From the NCBI GenBank assembly GCA_001799695.1, contig MGTY01000038.1, positions 7,880-58,564 on the forward strand: a stretch of 50,685 nucleotides of DNA, given 5' to 3'. The notes beneath the pieces are model-generated. The model was not told the DNA's origin, made no database searches, and saw nothing but the letters and a program-made list of their open reading frames with translations. Source of the DNA: Elusimicrobia bacterium GWA2_69_24 (GTDB lineage Bacteria; Elusimicrobiota; Elusimicrobia; UBA1565). The position numbers and the translations under genes were made by a program. Positions 40,636 to 50,616 of the stretch are shown here, in pieces; within the stretch, counting starts at the first letter, position 1, and each line of letters starts with the position of its first letter.

Positions 40636-41078
40636 AAGTGACCCTTCTGGGAGCGGGAAAGCTGAAGCCGGCCCAGCGCCGCCTGGTGACCGCGGCCGTG
40701 CTCCAGGGGCTGGGCGCCCGGCGCCGGCGCCGGGGCGAGCTCTGCCTGGCCCTGGTCACCGACCGCGGCATCCGGTCCCTCAACCGGCGCTTCCTGGGCC
40801 AGGACCGTCCGACCGACGTCATCGCCTTCCCTTATCCCGAGAGCGGACCCGGAGCCGCCGCGCCCTCGGATGAATCTCCCTTCGGGGACATCGCCGTCTC
40901 CCTGGGGGCGGTGCGCCGGCAGTCCCGCGCGCTGGGGCATCCCCCCTTCAAGGAGCTCCTGACCCTGGCGGCCCACGGGGCCCTGCACCTGGCCGGCTAC
41001 GACGACGGCCGCGCCGCGGACCGCGAGCGCATGTTCCGCCGGCAGGAACGCATCGTCGCTTCCCTCTTCAAGGCCTGA
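40632..41078 (+). CDS. ybeY: Endoribonuclease YbeY, one zinc ligand altered
   Basis: A 148-residue metalloprotein for 16S rRNA 3' maturation and ribosome quality control. LVTDRGIRSLNRRFLGQDRP, TDVIAFPY and FGDIAVSL are family motifs. The zinc site is normally HGxLHLxGYDH; here it is HGALHLAGYDDGRAADRERM, with the third His replaced by Asp. Asp can bind zinc, so function may be kept. ATG overlaps the phoH stop (ATGA). The next gene starts 2 bp after its stop. Confidence 0.9.
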   Translation: MKVTLLGAGKLKPAQRRLVTAAVLQGLGARRRRRGELCLALVTDRGIRSLNRRFLGQDRPTDVIAFPYPESGPGAAAPSDESPFGDIAVSLGAVRRQSRALGHPPFKELLTLAAHGALHLAGYDDGRAADRERMFRRQERIVASLFKA

Positions 41079-41080
41079 GG

Positions 41081-42802
41081 ATGCGCGACCCCGTCTGGAC
41101 GCTGCTATGGTGCGCGGCGTTTTTGGCCCTGGCCGTGGTCCCGGACCAGAAGATCCTGCGCTGGAAGCTCCTCGCCGCCGAGGCGGGGGTCGGCGCGGTC
41201 CTCCTGTCCGTGCTCGCCTCCTGGCTGTCCGCGGCGGGCGCCGCCTGGCTGCGCACGCCCCTCGACCTGCCGGTGGCGCTCTACGCCGCGGGCGGGATAT
41301 TCTTCTACGCCCTGTCGCCGGAACGGGGCGCCTCCGCGCTGGAACTCAACCGGATCCTGTTCTCGGCCGCGACCTTCTTCGCCGCCTCCCAGACCATCCC
41401 CCGCCTGAAACGCCCCGCGCGGGTGGCCGGACTTTGGACGGCCAGCGCGGCCCTGCTCGGCGTCTACGCCCTCCTGCAGACCCGGGGCGGGTTCTGGGTG
41501 CTCGCGGTGCCCGAGCTGGAGCGCCCCATCGCGACCTTTGGAAACCCCATCTTCTTCGCCGCGTACCTGGCCGCGTCCTTCGCGGTGGCGCTGTCCATGA
41601 CCCGGTCCGCGTCCGCCGCATCCAAGGTCTTCTTCGGCGTCTGCGCCGCCCTCATCGCCGCAGGGCTTCTGACCACCCAGACCCGGGCCTCCGTCGTAGG
41701 ACTGGGCGCCGCCCTGGCGGCAGGCGCCGTCCTCCTGGGCCAGGGCCGCGCGCGCTGGGCGGCCCTGTTCGGCGCCCTGGCCCTGGGCGCCGCGGCGGCT
41801 TGGTGGTTCCGCGACCGCCAGTGGACGCACGGCCTCATCTGGCGGGACACGGTCGCCCTCTGGCTGTCCCGGCCGTGGTTGGGCTGCGGATTGGGACGCT
41901 TCCACATCGAATTCCCCGAGTACGCCACGGCCGCCCTGCGCGCCCTGTGGCCGGAACAGAAGGTCATCATCAACTATGCCCACAACGAGTACCTCCAGGT
42001 GCTGGCGGAGACCGGGATCGTGGGCTTCGCCCTCCTGGCGAACCTGGTCGTCGCGGCGCTGATCGCGTTCCGCCGGACCTTGCGCCTGGACGGGGCCGGC
42101 GGCCCCTTGGCCGCCGGCCTGGCCCTGGCCGCCGCGGCGCTGCTGGCCCAGAACCTCTTCTCTCCGGACCTGCGTTTCGGGGTGTCCGCATTCCTGGCTT
42201 TCTTCTGCCTGGGCTCCGCCCTGGGACTGAGCGCGGAGCCCTCCCTCCGGGAGAGCCCCCTGCCCGAGTTCCCGGGCCGCTACGGCCTGGCGGCCCTGGG
42301 CGCGGCCGCGCTCCTGGCCTGGGGTTCCCTGGCCGCGCAGCCGATGCTCGCCCAGCGCCGGCTCAGCCGCCAACCCGGCTTCCACGTCCAGCCGTCGCAG
42401 GAGCTCTCCGAGGCCCTGCGCATCCTGGAGGAGCGTCTCCGGGCCGAGCCCGGCAACGCCGACCTCGCCGAGAGCCTCGCCTTCGCTTACGCCAAGGAGA
42501 AGTCCTGGGATCTGGCCATGGACCGTTTCGAGCTCGCGGCCCGGCTGGCCCCGGCGCGCCCCGGCCCGCTCAACAACCTGGGCAACATCCAATACTCCCT
42601 GGGGAACCTGCCCAGGGCCATCGCCTACTGGGAGCGCTCGGTGGTGGTCGCGCCCGACCAGATCGACGCGCACCTCAACCTCGGGAAGGCGCTCTACGAG
42701 ACCGGCAAGCTCAAGGAATCCTCCAGCCACCTGCAGGCCGTCCTGCGCCAAGACCCCGCCAACGAGAAGGCGCAGATCCTCCTCAAGAAGATGATCGAAT
42801 AG
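41081..42802 (+). CDS. O-antigen ligase/polymerase-like membrane protein with TPR tail
   Basis: A 573-residue protein. Residues 1-415 hold about twelve hydrophobic helices with the Wzy_C-type features FGNPIFFAAYLAAS, SRPWLGCGLGRFHIEF and YAHNEYLQVLAETGIVG, the periplasmic loop signature of O-antigen ligases/polymerases. Residues ~435-573 are tetratricopeptide repeats (LAFAYAKEKSWDLAMDRFEL, NNLGNIQYSLGNLPRAIAYW, LNLGKALYETGKLKESSSHL). It may ligate or polymerise a surface glycan, or glycosylate a pilin; no other glycan genes adjoin it. It is downstream of ybeY by 2 bp. Confidence 0.83.
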   Translation: MRDPVWTLLWCAAFLALAVVPDQKILRWKLLAAEAGVGAVLLSVLASWLSAAGAAWLRTPLDLPVALYAAGGIFFYALSPERGASALELNRILFSAATFFAASQTIPRLKRPARVAGLWTASAALLGVYALLQTRGGFWVLAVPELERPIATFGNPIFFAAYLAASFAVALSMTRSASAASKVFFGVCAALIAAGLLTTQTRASVVGLGAALAAGAVLLGQGRARWAALFGALALGAAAAWWFRDRQWTHGLIWRDTVALWLSRPWLGCGLGRFHIEFPEYATAALRALWPEQKVIINYAHNEYLQVLAETGIVGFALLANLVVAALIAFRRTLRLDGAGGPLAAGLALAAAALLAQNLFSPDLRFGVSAFLAFFCLGSALGLSAEPSLRESPLPEFPGRYGLAALGAAALLAWGSLAAQPMLAQRRLSRQPGFHVQPSQELSEALRILEERLRAEPGNADLAESLAFAYAKEKSWDLAMDRFELAARLAPARPGPLNNLGNIQYSLGNLPRAIAYWERSVVVAPDQIDAHLNLGKALYETGKLKESSSHLQAVLRQDPANEKAQILLKKMIE

Positions 42803-42812
42803 GATAGGCAAC

Positions 42813-44018
42813 ATGATCGAATACCACGAAGCCCGCCGCGCGGTTGCAGCTCGAGCCAAGCCCCTGCCCGCCGAGTCCGTCGCCCTGGCGGCGGCCCTCG
42901 GCCGGTCCTTGGCCCGGGACGTCGTGGCCCGCAGGCCCGTCCCCCCTTTCGCCAAGGCCACCATGGACGGCTACGCCCTGCGGGCCGCGGATGTCCGGCT
43001 GGCCGGGCCGCACCGCCCGGCGGAGCTGGAAGTCATCGGGGACCTCCCGGCCGGCCGCGTCCGCCGCGGGGCCGTCGGCCCGGGGCAGGCGCTGCGCATC
43101 ATGACCGGCGCCCCGCTCCCGGCCCGCGCCGACGCCGTGGTCATGGTCGAGGACACCGAACCCGCGGGCGACCGGGTCCGGATCCGGCGCGCGGTGCGGC
43201 GGGGCGAGAACGTCGGCGCGGCGGGGGAGGACCTCGCCCGCGGGGAGCGCGTCTTGCAACGAGGCTCCCTGCTCGGTCCCGCCGCGGTGGGGATACTGGC
43301 CTCTTTGGGGCTGGCCTCGGTGCGGGCCGTGCGCCGCCCCCGGCTCGCCATCATCGCCACAGGCGACGAGATCGTCGAGCCGGGCACGGAACCGGGCCCG
43401 GGACGGATCTGGAACTCCAACGGCCACGCCCTCACGGCCCTGGCCCGCCAGGCCGGGGCCGAGGCCTTCTACCTCGGCATCGCCCGCGACCGGGCCGCCT
43501 CCCTGCGCCGCAGGCTCCAGGCCGCCCGCTCGGCCGACATCCTCGTCCTCTCCGGGGGCGTCTCGGTCGGGGACTACGACCTCGTAAAGGAGGGGCTCCG
43601 GAGCTTCGGGGTCCGGACCGTCTTTTCCGAGGTGCGCATCAAGCCGGGCAAGCCCGCCTTCTTCGGCGTGCGCGGCCGCCAGCTCGTGTTCGGCCTCCCC
43701 GGGAACCCGACCAGCGCCCTGGTGACCTTCCACCTCTTCGTGCGGCCCGCGATCGAGGCGATGCTCCGGCGGCCGGGGCCCGATCTCCGCGTCGGCCGCG
43801 CCATACTGGGGAGCGCGCTCACCCTCAAGCCCGGCCGCCTGCACTTCCTGCGCGGCATCCTGGCGGGGACCGGCCCCGCCCTGCGCGTGGAGCCGTTCCC
43901 GGACCAGCAGAGCGGGGTGCTCAAGTCCATGCTGCGCAGCCAGGTCCTCATCGTGGTGCCGGCCGCCGCCGCGCGGGTGCCCAAGGGCCGCGTGGTCGAC
44001 ATACTCCGCCTCGACTGA
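42813..44018 (+). CDS. moeA: Molybdopterin molybdenumtransferase
   Basis: Inserts molybdate into adenylylated molybdopterin. The 401-residue MoeA has FAKATMDGYALRAAD, IMTGAPLPARADAVV, GENVGAAGEDLARGE, the MoCF-domain ATGDEIVEPG and LSGGVSVGDYDLVK, and FGLPGNPTSALV. Length is normal. No other molybdenum-cofactor gene or molybdoenzyme lies in the window, so partners must be elsewhere. AGGA overlaps the upstream stop and precedes the ATG. The leuS promoter starts within its last codons. Confidence 0.95.
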   Translation: MIEYHEARRAVAARAKPLPAESVALAAALGRSLARDVVARRPVPPFAKATMDGYALRAADVRLAGPHRPAELEVIGDLPAGRVRRGAVGPGQALRIMTGAPLPARADAVVMVEDTEPAGDRVRIRRAVRRGENVGAAGEDLARGERVLQRGSLLGPAAVGILASLGLASVRAVRRPRLAIIATGDEIVEPGTEPGPGRIWNSNGHALTALARQAGAEAFYLGIARDRAASLRRRLQAARSADILVLSGGVSVGDYDLVKEGLRSFGVRTVFSEVRIKPGKPAFFGVRGRQLVFGLPGNPTSALVTFHLFVRPAIEAMLRRPGPDLRVGRAILGSALTLKPGRLHFLRGILAGTGPALRVEPFPDQQSGVLKSMLRSQVLIVVPAAAARVPKGRVVDILRLD

Positions 44019-44040
44019 ATCCTCCCCCCAATGTTATAAT
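44011..44040 (+). promoter_or_regulatory. leuS promoter with extended -10
   Basis: TCGACT (44011-44016), an 18-bp spacer and TATAAT (44035-44040) preceded by TGT. The -10 ends 8 nt before the leuS ATG, with CGGGGCCT between. The -35 overlaps the end of moeA. Confidence 0.75.
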
Positions 44041-44048
44041 CGGGGCCT

Positions 44049-46589
<2,541 letters not shown>

Positions 46590-46596
46590 GGTCGTC

Positions 46597-47229
46597 ATGA
46601 AGCAACTGAATGTGCGCAGGGCATTGCCGGGACTGCTGTTCTGTCTGGTGTGGATGGGGTGCGGCGGGGGCGACGACATCCTCTACAAGCCCGCGGCCCA
46701 GATCCTCCCCCAGCACATCAAGAAGATCGCCATCCGTCCCGTGGTCAACAAGACCCAGCAGTTCGGCCTCGAGGACAAGCTCACCCTGCGCATCCGCGAC
46801 GAGTTCCTGCGCGACGGCCGCTATCAGATCCTGCCCGAGTCCCTCGCGGACGGGGTCGTGCTGGTCACCGTCACCCGCTACATCCTCACCCCCACCCAGT
46901 ACGACTCGGTGATGACCAACACGGCCTACAAGCTGCGCGTCATGGCCGACCTCCAGTTCATCGACCGCTCCCGCAACCAGATCCTGTGGACCGAGCCGAA
47001 CCTGGAAGGCATCCAGAGCTACACCGCCTCCACCTTGGCCGGCGGCATCACCGAGGAGCAGGCGCGCGAGCTCATCTGGGAGATCCTGGCGCACGACGTC
47101 GTGAAACGGACGATCGAAGGCTTCGGCTCGGTCTCGGGCACCTCCCAGCGCGGCATCAGCTCCGACACGCCTCCCAGCGAGGGCACCCCCTCCATGCCCA
47201 ACCGCCCGGTCAACCCGAACCCCTACTGA
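46597..47229 (+). CDS. lptE: LptE-like lipopolysaccharide-assembly lipoprotein
   Basis: LptE plugs the LptD barrel and helps place LPS in the outer membrane. The 210-residue protein has a lipoprotein signal (ALPGLLFCLVWMGC), then IKKIAIRPVVNKTQQFGLED and ITEEQARELIWEILAHDVVKRT, matching the LptB-fold strand-helix pattern of the LptE family, with TVTRYILTPTQYD between. The C-terminal 35 residues are Pro/Ser-rich. Its place between leuS and holA, 7 bp after leuS, supports the assignment. It also supports an LPS-bearing outer membrane. Confidence 0.8.
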   Translation: MKQLNVRRALPGLLFCLVWMGCGGGDDILYKPAAQILPQHIKKIAIRPVVNKTQQFGLEDKLTLRIRDEFLRDGRYQILPESLADGVVLVTVTRYILTPTQYDSVMTNTAYKLRVMADLQFIDRSRNQILWTEPNLEGIQSYTASTLAGGITEEQARELIWEILAHDVVKRTIEGFGSVSGTSQRGISSDTPPSEGTPSMPNRPVNPNPY

Positions 47230-47234
47230 GCGGA

Positions 47235-48236
47235 ATGCCGGAGTTCACCCCCCAGGCTCTCGCGCAAGAGTGGAAGCAGGGCCGCTTCCGCCCGGCCTAC
47301 TACCTTTTCGGCGAGGACGGCCCGGCCAAGGCGGCCGCGGTTGACGGGCTCAAGAAACTGCTCAAGCCCGACGACTTCAACCTCAGCGAATACTCCGGGA
47401 ACGAGGGCGAGGCGGCGGACCTCGTCGCCACCTGCCAGACCCCGCCCATGTTCGCCGACCGGCGCCTGGTGATCGTCCGGGACGCCAAGTTCGCGGCGGA
47501 ATCGCGGCGCCTCATCGCCGACTACCTGCGCGACCCCCTGCTCAGCACCACGCTCTGCCTGGTCTCCTCCGAGAAGAAGCCGGACGCCAAGGACGCGCTG
47601 GCGGCCGCGGTCCGGGCCCTGGATGGGATCGCGCTCTTCAAGGCCCTGCGCCAGGGCGAGGCCGTGGCCAAGCTCTGCGAGGCGGCCCGCCAAGCCGGCT
47701 TCGAGCTGCCGACCGAAGCCGCCGAGTTCATGGTGGAGGAGGCAGGCTGCGAGTGGGGCATACTGCGGGCCGAGCTGAGCAAGCTCCGCCTGTTCCTCAA
47801 GGACCGCAAGAAGATCACTCTCTCGGACGCGGCCGCCTGCCTGGGCTATCATCAGCAGGCCAGCCCCTTCGAACTGCCCCGCAAGCTCGAGAAGCGGGAC
47901 GCCGCCGGTTCCCTGGCCCTGCTCCGGCGCATGCTGGAGGAAGGCGAGGACCCCTTCAAGCTCCTCTACGACGTCTCCCGCGCGGTCAACCGCCAGCTCC
48001 GGGCCAAGCGCCTGCTCAAGAGCGGGCAGCCCCCGGACCGGATCTTCCAGCTCCTGCGGCTGAACGCCTACTACGACCGGGAATACCTGGCGACGGTGGG
48101 ACGCATCCGCGAAACCAGCCTCATCCGGGCGCTCCGCTCCTGCGTGGAGACCGAAGTGGCCCTCAAGTCCAAGACCTGGCTGGAGCCGGCCATCGAGCTG
48201 GAACAGCTGGTCCTGCGGGTCTGCGGCAAAGCCTGA
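47235..48236 (+). CDS. holA: DNA polymerase III delta subunit
   Basis: The clamp-opening subunit of the clamp loader. The 333-residue protein opens PEFTPQALAQEWKQGRFRPA then YYLFGEDGPAKAAAVD, the usual YLxxGEDxxLxxE-type N-terminus, followed by TPPMFADRRLVIVRDAKF and the helical C-terminal domain (VEEAGCEWGILRAELSKLRL, FELPRKLEKRDAAGSLALLR). It has no intact P-loop, as expected. It is 5 bp after lptE. With holB at 2 kb, two clamp-loader subunits are in the window. Its stop abuts the convergent beta-barrel gene stop (TGACTAG). Confidence 0.9.
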   Translation: MPEFTPQALAQEWKQGRFRPAYYLFGEDGPAKAAAVDGLKKLLKPDDFNLSEYSGNEGEAADLVATCQTPPMFADRRLVIVRDAKFAAESRRLIADYLRDPLLSTTLCLVSSEKKPDAKDALAAAVRALDGIALFKALRQGEAVAKLCEAARQAGFELPTEAAEFMVEEAGCEWGILRAELSKLRLFLKDRKKITLSDAAACLGYHQQASPFELPRKLEKRDAAGSLALLRRMLEEGEDPFKLLYDVSRAVNRQLRAKRLLKSGQPPDRIFQLLRLNAYYDREYLATVGRIRETSLIRALRSCVETEVALKSKTWLEPAIELEQLVLRVCGKA

Positions 48237-49544
48237 CTAGAACGTCACGCCCACGAACGCCCCGCTGACGTTGTCCAGGTAGTTGAACTGGGCGCTCTGC
48301 GTGGAATGCTTCTCCTTGTGCGAGTAGGAGAGCCCGACGCTGAGATAGTCCTGAATGTCGTAGGTGAGGGACGCGAACTGCGTGTAGATGTCATCGCGCC
48401 GGTTCGCCTCGGTGTCCGAGACGGCCTCCGGGTATTGGTCGAATCCGATGGCGCCCCCCAAGGCGATGACGAGCTTGTAAGGCAGCTTGTGCTTGATGCT
48501 GAGGGCCGCGAGGTTCGCGATGTAGAACCGGTTGCCCGCGTAGGTGGATTCCTGGAGTCCGCGGCTCAGGCGCAGGTTGACGTCCGTGCGCGCGCCGGGC
48601 TTCCACTGGCTCTGACCCATGATCACCCAGTTCCTGGTCGAGCCGGTGCGGCGGGCCGTGATTTCGGCGCGGTCCGTCTCGGGGCCGTCGTACGTGCGGT
48701 GCACGACGCCGGTCTCGATCGAGCCCTGCACCTTGGGCAGGATCCGCCCTTCGATGCCGGCGACGAGGAGGTCCGCCTTGTTGTTCTTCGCGTCGTAGGT
48801 GTTGCCGCCGGCCGCGTACTCGTCGATCGTATAGTGCACGATCTGGCGCTTGTAGCCCGCAAAGACCCGGGTCTTGGTCATGATCCGCAAGCCCATGCGG
48901 CCGCCGACGGTGAGTTCGTAGCGGTCGAGGGCCGCGGCGAGGCTCTCGTTCTGGTAGCGGTGGACGAGATGCTCACCGTCGGCCGCGATGTAGAAAGCCC
49001 CCCCGCCCGGCGCGTACTCGATGACGCCGCCGGCCGAGTTCTGATAGCGCTGTTCCCGGTCCACGAGCTCGGAGCTGGCCGGGTCCTGGGTGTTCACGTA
49101 GGTGTCCTGCGCCTTGAGGGAGAAGCCGGCCGGGCCCTTGAACCCGTAGCCCAGGTTGACGTTCTGCTGGACGGTGTTGTTCCGGCTCGGGTGCTTGGAG
49201 TACGCCAAGGACTGGCCGGCGTAGCCCCCCTGGAACTGATGCCGGCTCGTCGCGGGAAGCTTCAGGCTCACACCGAAACTGTTGTCGATGATCATCGAGC
49301 CGAACACCTGCTGGGAGTCCTGCGAGCGCAGGTAGATGTTGTCGTCGTAGCTCGCGGTGACCCTGTAGTACGGGTGGAACTCCAGCTTGCCGAACTTCAG
49401 GTTCGGCTTCTTGAACTGGGTGATGGACTCCTTCAGGTTGAAGAAGACGTCCAGCAGGTCGCCCCCGCGCAGGAAGTCGTCGGCCGAGGCGGCTTGCGGG
49501 ATGAGCAGCGCTCCCGCCAGCAACATGGTCAGCGATCGAAGCAT
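48237..49544 (-). CDS. Outer-membrane beta-barrel protein
   Basis: A 435-residue exported protein with signal peptide MLRSLTMLLAGALLIPQAASA. After ~40 residues, HPYYRVTASYDDNIYL starts a long run of alternating amphipathic strands (YDDNIYLRS is typical of the OMP_b-brl_2 group found near exopolysaccharide genes). The last residues VSGAFVGVTF end in Phe, a BAM signal. Function is unknown; a porin or exopolysaccharide-linked channel is possible. GGGGG lies 8 nt before the chosen ATG, 16 codons inside the longest frame. The upstream hairpin may form part of its leader. Confidence 0.75.
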   Translation of the reverse strand: MLRSLTMLLAGALLIPQAASADDFLRGGDLLDVFFNLKESITQFKKPNLKFGKLEFHPYYRVTASYDDNIYLRSQDSQQVFGSMIIDNSFGVSLKLPATSRHQFQGGYAGQSLAYSKHPSRNNTVQQNVNLGYGFKGPAGFSLKAQDTYVNTQDPASSELVDREQRYQNSAGGVIEYAPGGGAFYIAADGEHLVHRYQNESLAAALDRYELTVGGRMGLRIMTKTRVFAGYKRQIVHYTIDEYAAGGNTYDAKNNKADLLVAGIEGRILPKVQGSIETGVVHRTYDGPETDRAEITARRTGSTRNWVIMGQSQWKPGARTDVNLRLSRGLQESTYAGNRFYIANLAALSIKHKLPYKLVIALGGAIGFDQYPEAVSDTEANRRDDIYTQFASLTYDIQDYLSVGLSYSHKEKHSTQSAQFNYLDNVSGAFVGVTF

Positions 49545-49564
49545 GGACTTATCCCCCTTAAGCA

Positions 49565-49593
49565 CTTGACCCTCCCCGGAGGGAAGGGTCAAG
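49565..49593 (-). terminator. Hairpin between rpsT and the beta-barrel gene
   Basis: CTTGACCCTTCCC and GGGGAGGGTCAAG pair over 13 bp with one mismatch and a TCC loop. No T-run follows, and the beta-barrel ribosome-binding site begins 8 bp further on. It may attenuate read-through from rpsT or structure the leader. Confidence 0.5.
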
Positions 49594-49619
49594 CAGCCGA
49601 GCCGGAACCGAAGAGGCCG

Positions 49620-49907
49620 TTAAGCCGCTGCGGTCTTCGCGAGTTGGGCGGCCAGCCGGGATTTCCGGCGGGAAGCCGTCTTCCAGTGGATGGTGCCCTT
49701 CTTCGCCATCTTGTCCAAAGCGGAGTAGGCGGACGTCAGAAGCTTCTTGGCGTCCCCCTGCTTCTCTTTCGTGCCCACCGCGGTCATATACTCCTTGGTG
49801 GTCTCGCGCATCTTCTTGCGAAGGATGCGGTTGCGGAGCGCCGCTCTCTGCGACTGCCGGTGAGCCTTCATGGCCCCCGTGTGCCGTCCGGTCTTCAGTT
49901 TCGCCAT
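49620..49907 (-). CDS. rpsT: 30S ribosomal protein S20
   Basis: A primary 16S rRNA-binding protein. The 95-residue sequence is highly basic and helical, with NRILRKKMRETTKEYMTA, SALDKMAKKGTIHWKTASRR and KSRLAAQLAK, all characteristic of S20. Length is normal. A TTGACG-18-TATAAT promoter ends 8 nt before the ATG and there is no Shine-Dalgarno sequence, so translation is probably leaderless. It sits near holA as in many bacteria, with the beta-barrel gene between. Confidence 0.95.
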   Translation of the reverse strand: MAKLKTGRHTGAMKAHRQSQRAALRNRILRKKMRETTKEYMTAVGTKEKQGDAKKLLTSAYSALDKMAKKGTIHWKTASRRKSRLAAQLAKTAAA

Positions 49908-49915
49908 AGGGGTTG

Positions 49916-49945
49916 ATTATAGCCTTTCCCGTCGGAATCCGTCAA
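49916..49945 (-). promoter_or_regulatory. rpsT promoter
   Basis: On the minus strand TTGACG, an 18-bp spacer and a perfect TATAAT, with CAACCCCT between the -10 box and the ATG. The start point would be at or next to the start codon. Confidence 0.85.
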
Positions 49946-49962
49946 CGACCCCCGTTCGCCGA

Positions 49963-49978
49963 CTGTGCCCGGGCACAG
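49963..49978. repeat. Dispersed 16-bp palindrome, copy 5
   Basis: CTGTGCCCGGGCACAG, the first of three perfect palindromes within 85 bp in the region upstream of rpsT. Confidence 0.8.
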
Positions 49979-49992
49979 GTGCGCCGGACCGA

Positions 49993-50046
49993 GCATGCTC
50001 CGGAGCATGCCCGACGCCCAGCGCAAAGGCCGACCGGCCGGTCGGC
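49993..50046. repeat. Two further perfect 18-bp palindromes
   Basis: GCATGCTCCGGAGCATGC (49993-50010) and GCCGACCGGCCGGTCGGC (50029-50046) are each fully self-complementary. Together with the preceding 16-mer they form a cluster of cruciform-prone sites. The rest of the 267-bp gap (to 50174) is AT-richer and holds a direct repeat AGGATTAA(T/A) at ~50082-50098, but no gene. Confidence 0.75.
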
Positions 50047-50111
50047 AGTTCTCTGCTTTCTTGCCTGATCCACCTCCCCAGGATTAATGAGGATTAAATG
50101 GACTTTTGCCA

Positions 50112-50120
50112 TGCTATGAT
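50112..50120 (+). promoter_or_regulatory. Possible extended -10 promoter (TGcTATGAT)
   Basis: TGC plus TATGAT, 54 nt before the lipoprotein ATG. No clear -35 is seen. It lies before the GTTAGAC boundary, so it could act as an external promoter for a captured gene. Confidence 0.4.
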
Positions 50121-50162
50121 TGGTTTTAGTACCCCGCGAATTACAGGTCAGCCCACTCTATC

Positions 50163-50616
50163 GTTAGACTCACGATGAATCTAAAACGAGGTTTGGCGGG
50201 ACTTTTGGCAGGGCTCTTCCTGGCGAATGCCTGCGAGTATTATGTGGTGCCAGAGCGCGGGAAGACATTGCTTCAAGTTGACGTCGACACAATAACGCGA
50301 GGCACAACAACGAAGAAGGAGGTTGAGACACGATTTGGCAAGCCCGACGCGAGACAACTCACCCCTTCAGGGGAGCCATTCTGGCAGTACTGTCATTCAC
50401 CAGGTGGGCGAGTGGAACACCTAAGCATCCAAGGCCAGTCCTCTGACAATCGCCGATGGAAATGCTTGAGCATCGTGTTTTCGTTGGATGGCATTGTTAA
50501 GGATTACGTGTTCCGCGAATTTAGCGCTGGGCTGGATCAGTATGATAAGCAGGGTGGCCTTTGGACGCCTGGGCGAGTTCAGTTATACCCATAGATTATG
50601 GCAAGCGGAGTCTAAC
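50163..50616. mobile_element. Possible integron-type gene cassette boundaries
   Basis: GTTAGACTC (50163-50171) just before the gene and GAGTCTAAC (50608-50616) just after it are perfect 9-bp inverted repeats. GTTAGAC fits the integron core site GTTRRRY and GTCTAAC the inverse core RYYYAAC, in the places expected for a cassette. No integrase gene is in view, and the window ends before a full attC site could be confirmed. Confidence 0.4.
50175..50594 (+). CDS. BamE/SmpA-like small lipoprotein, atypical composition
   Basis: A 139-residue protein with a signal peptide (RGLAGLLAGLFLANAC) ending in a lipobox-like Cys. ITRGTTTKKEVETRFGKPDA is the G-xT-xxxV-xxxxGxP motif of SmpA/OmlA/BamE-type domains, followed by WQYCHSPGGRVEH and SIVFSLDGIVKDYVFRE, the usual strand pair. 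It is likely an envelope lipoprotein, but not necessarily BamE itself. Codon use is clearly less G+C-biased than in neighbouring genes, indicating recent acquisition. It is bounded by inverted repeats like integron core sites. Confidence 0.7.
   Translation: MNLKRGLAGLLAGLFLANACEYYVVPERGKTLLQVDVDTITRGTTTKKEVETRFGKPDARQLTPSGEPFWQYCHSPGGRVEHLSIQGQSSDNRRWKCLSIVFSLDGIVKDYVFREFSAGLDQYDKQGGLWTPGRVQLYP

Noticed and set aside
47019-47213. Short antisense frames in lptE and similar genes
   Set aside because: No start signals, and composition is typical of antisense shadows.
50047-50174. Integron integrase or full attI site upstream of the low-GC gene
   Set aside because: No integrase coding sequence is present on either strand and no second core site could be placed, so only cassette-like ends are claimed.
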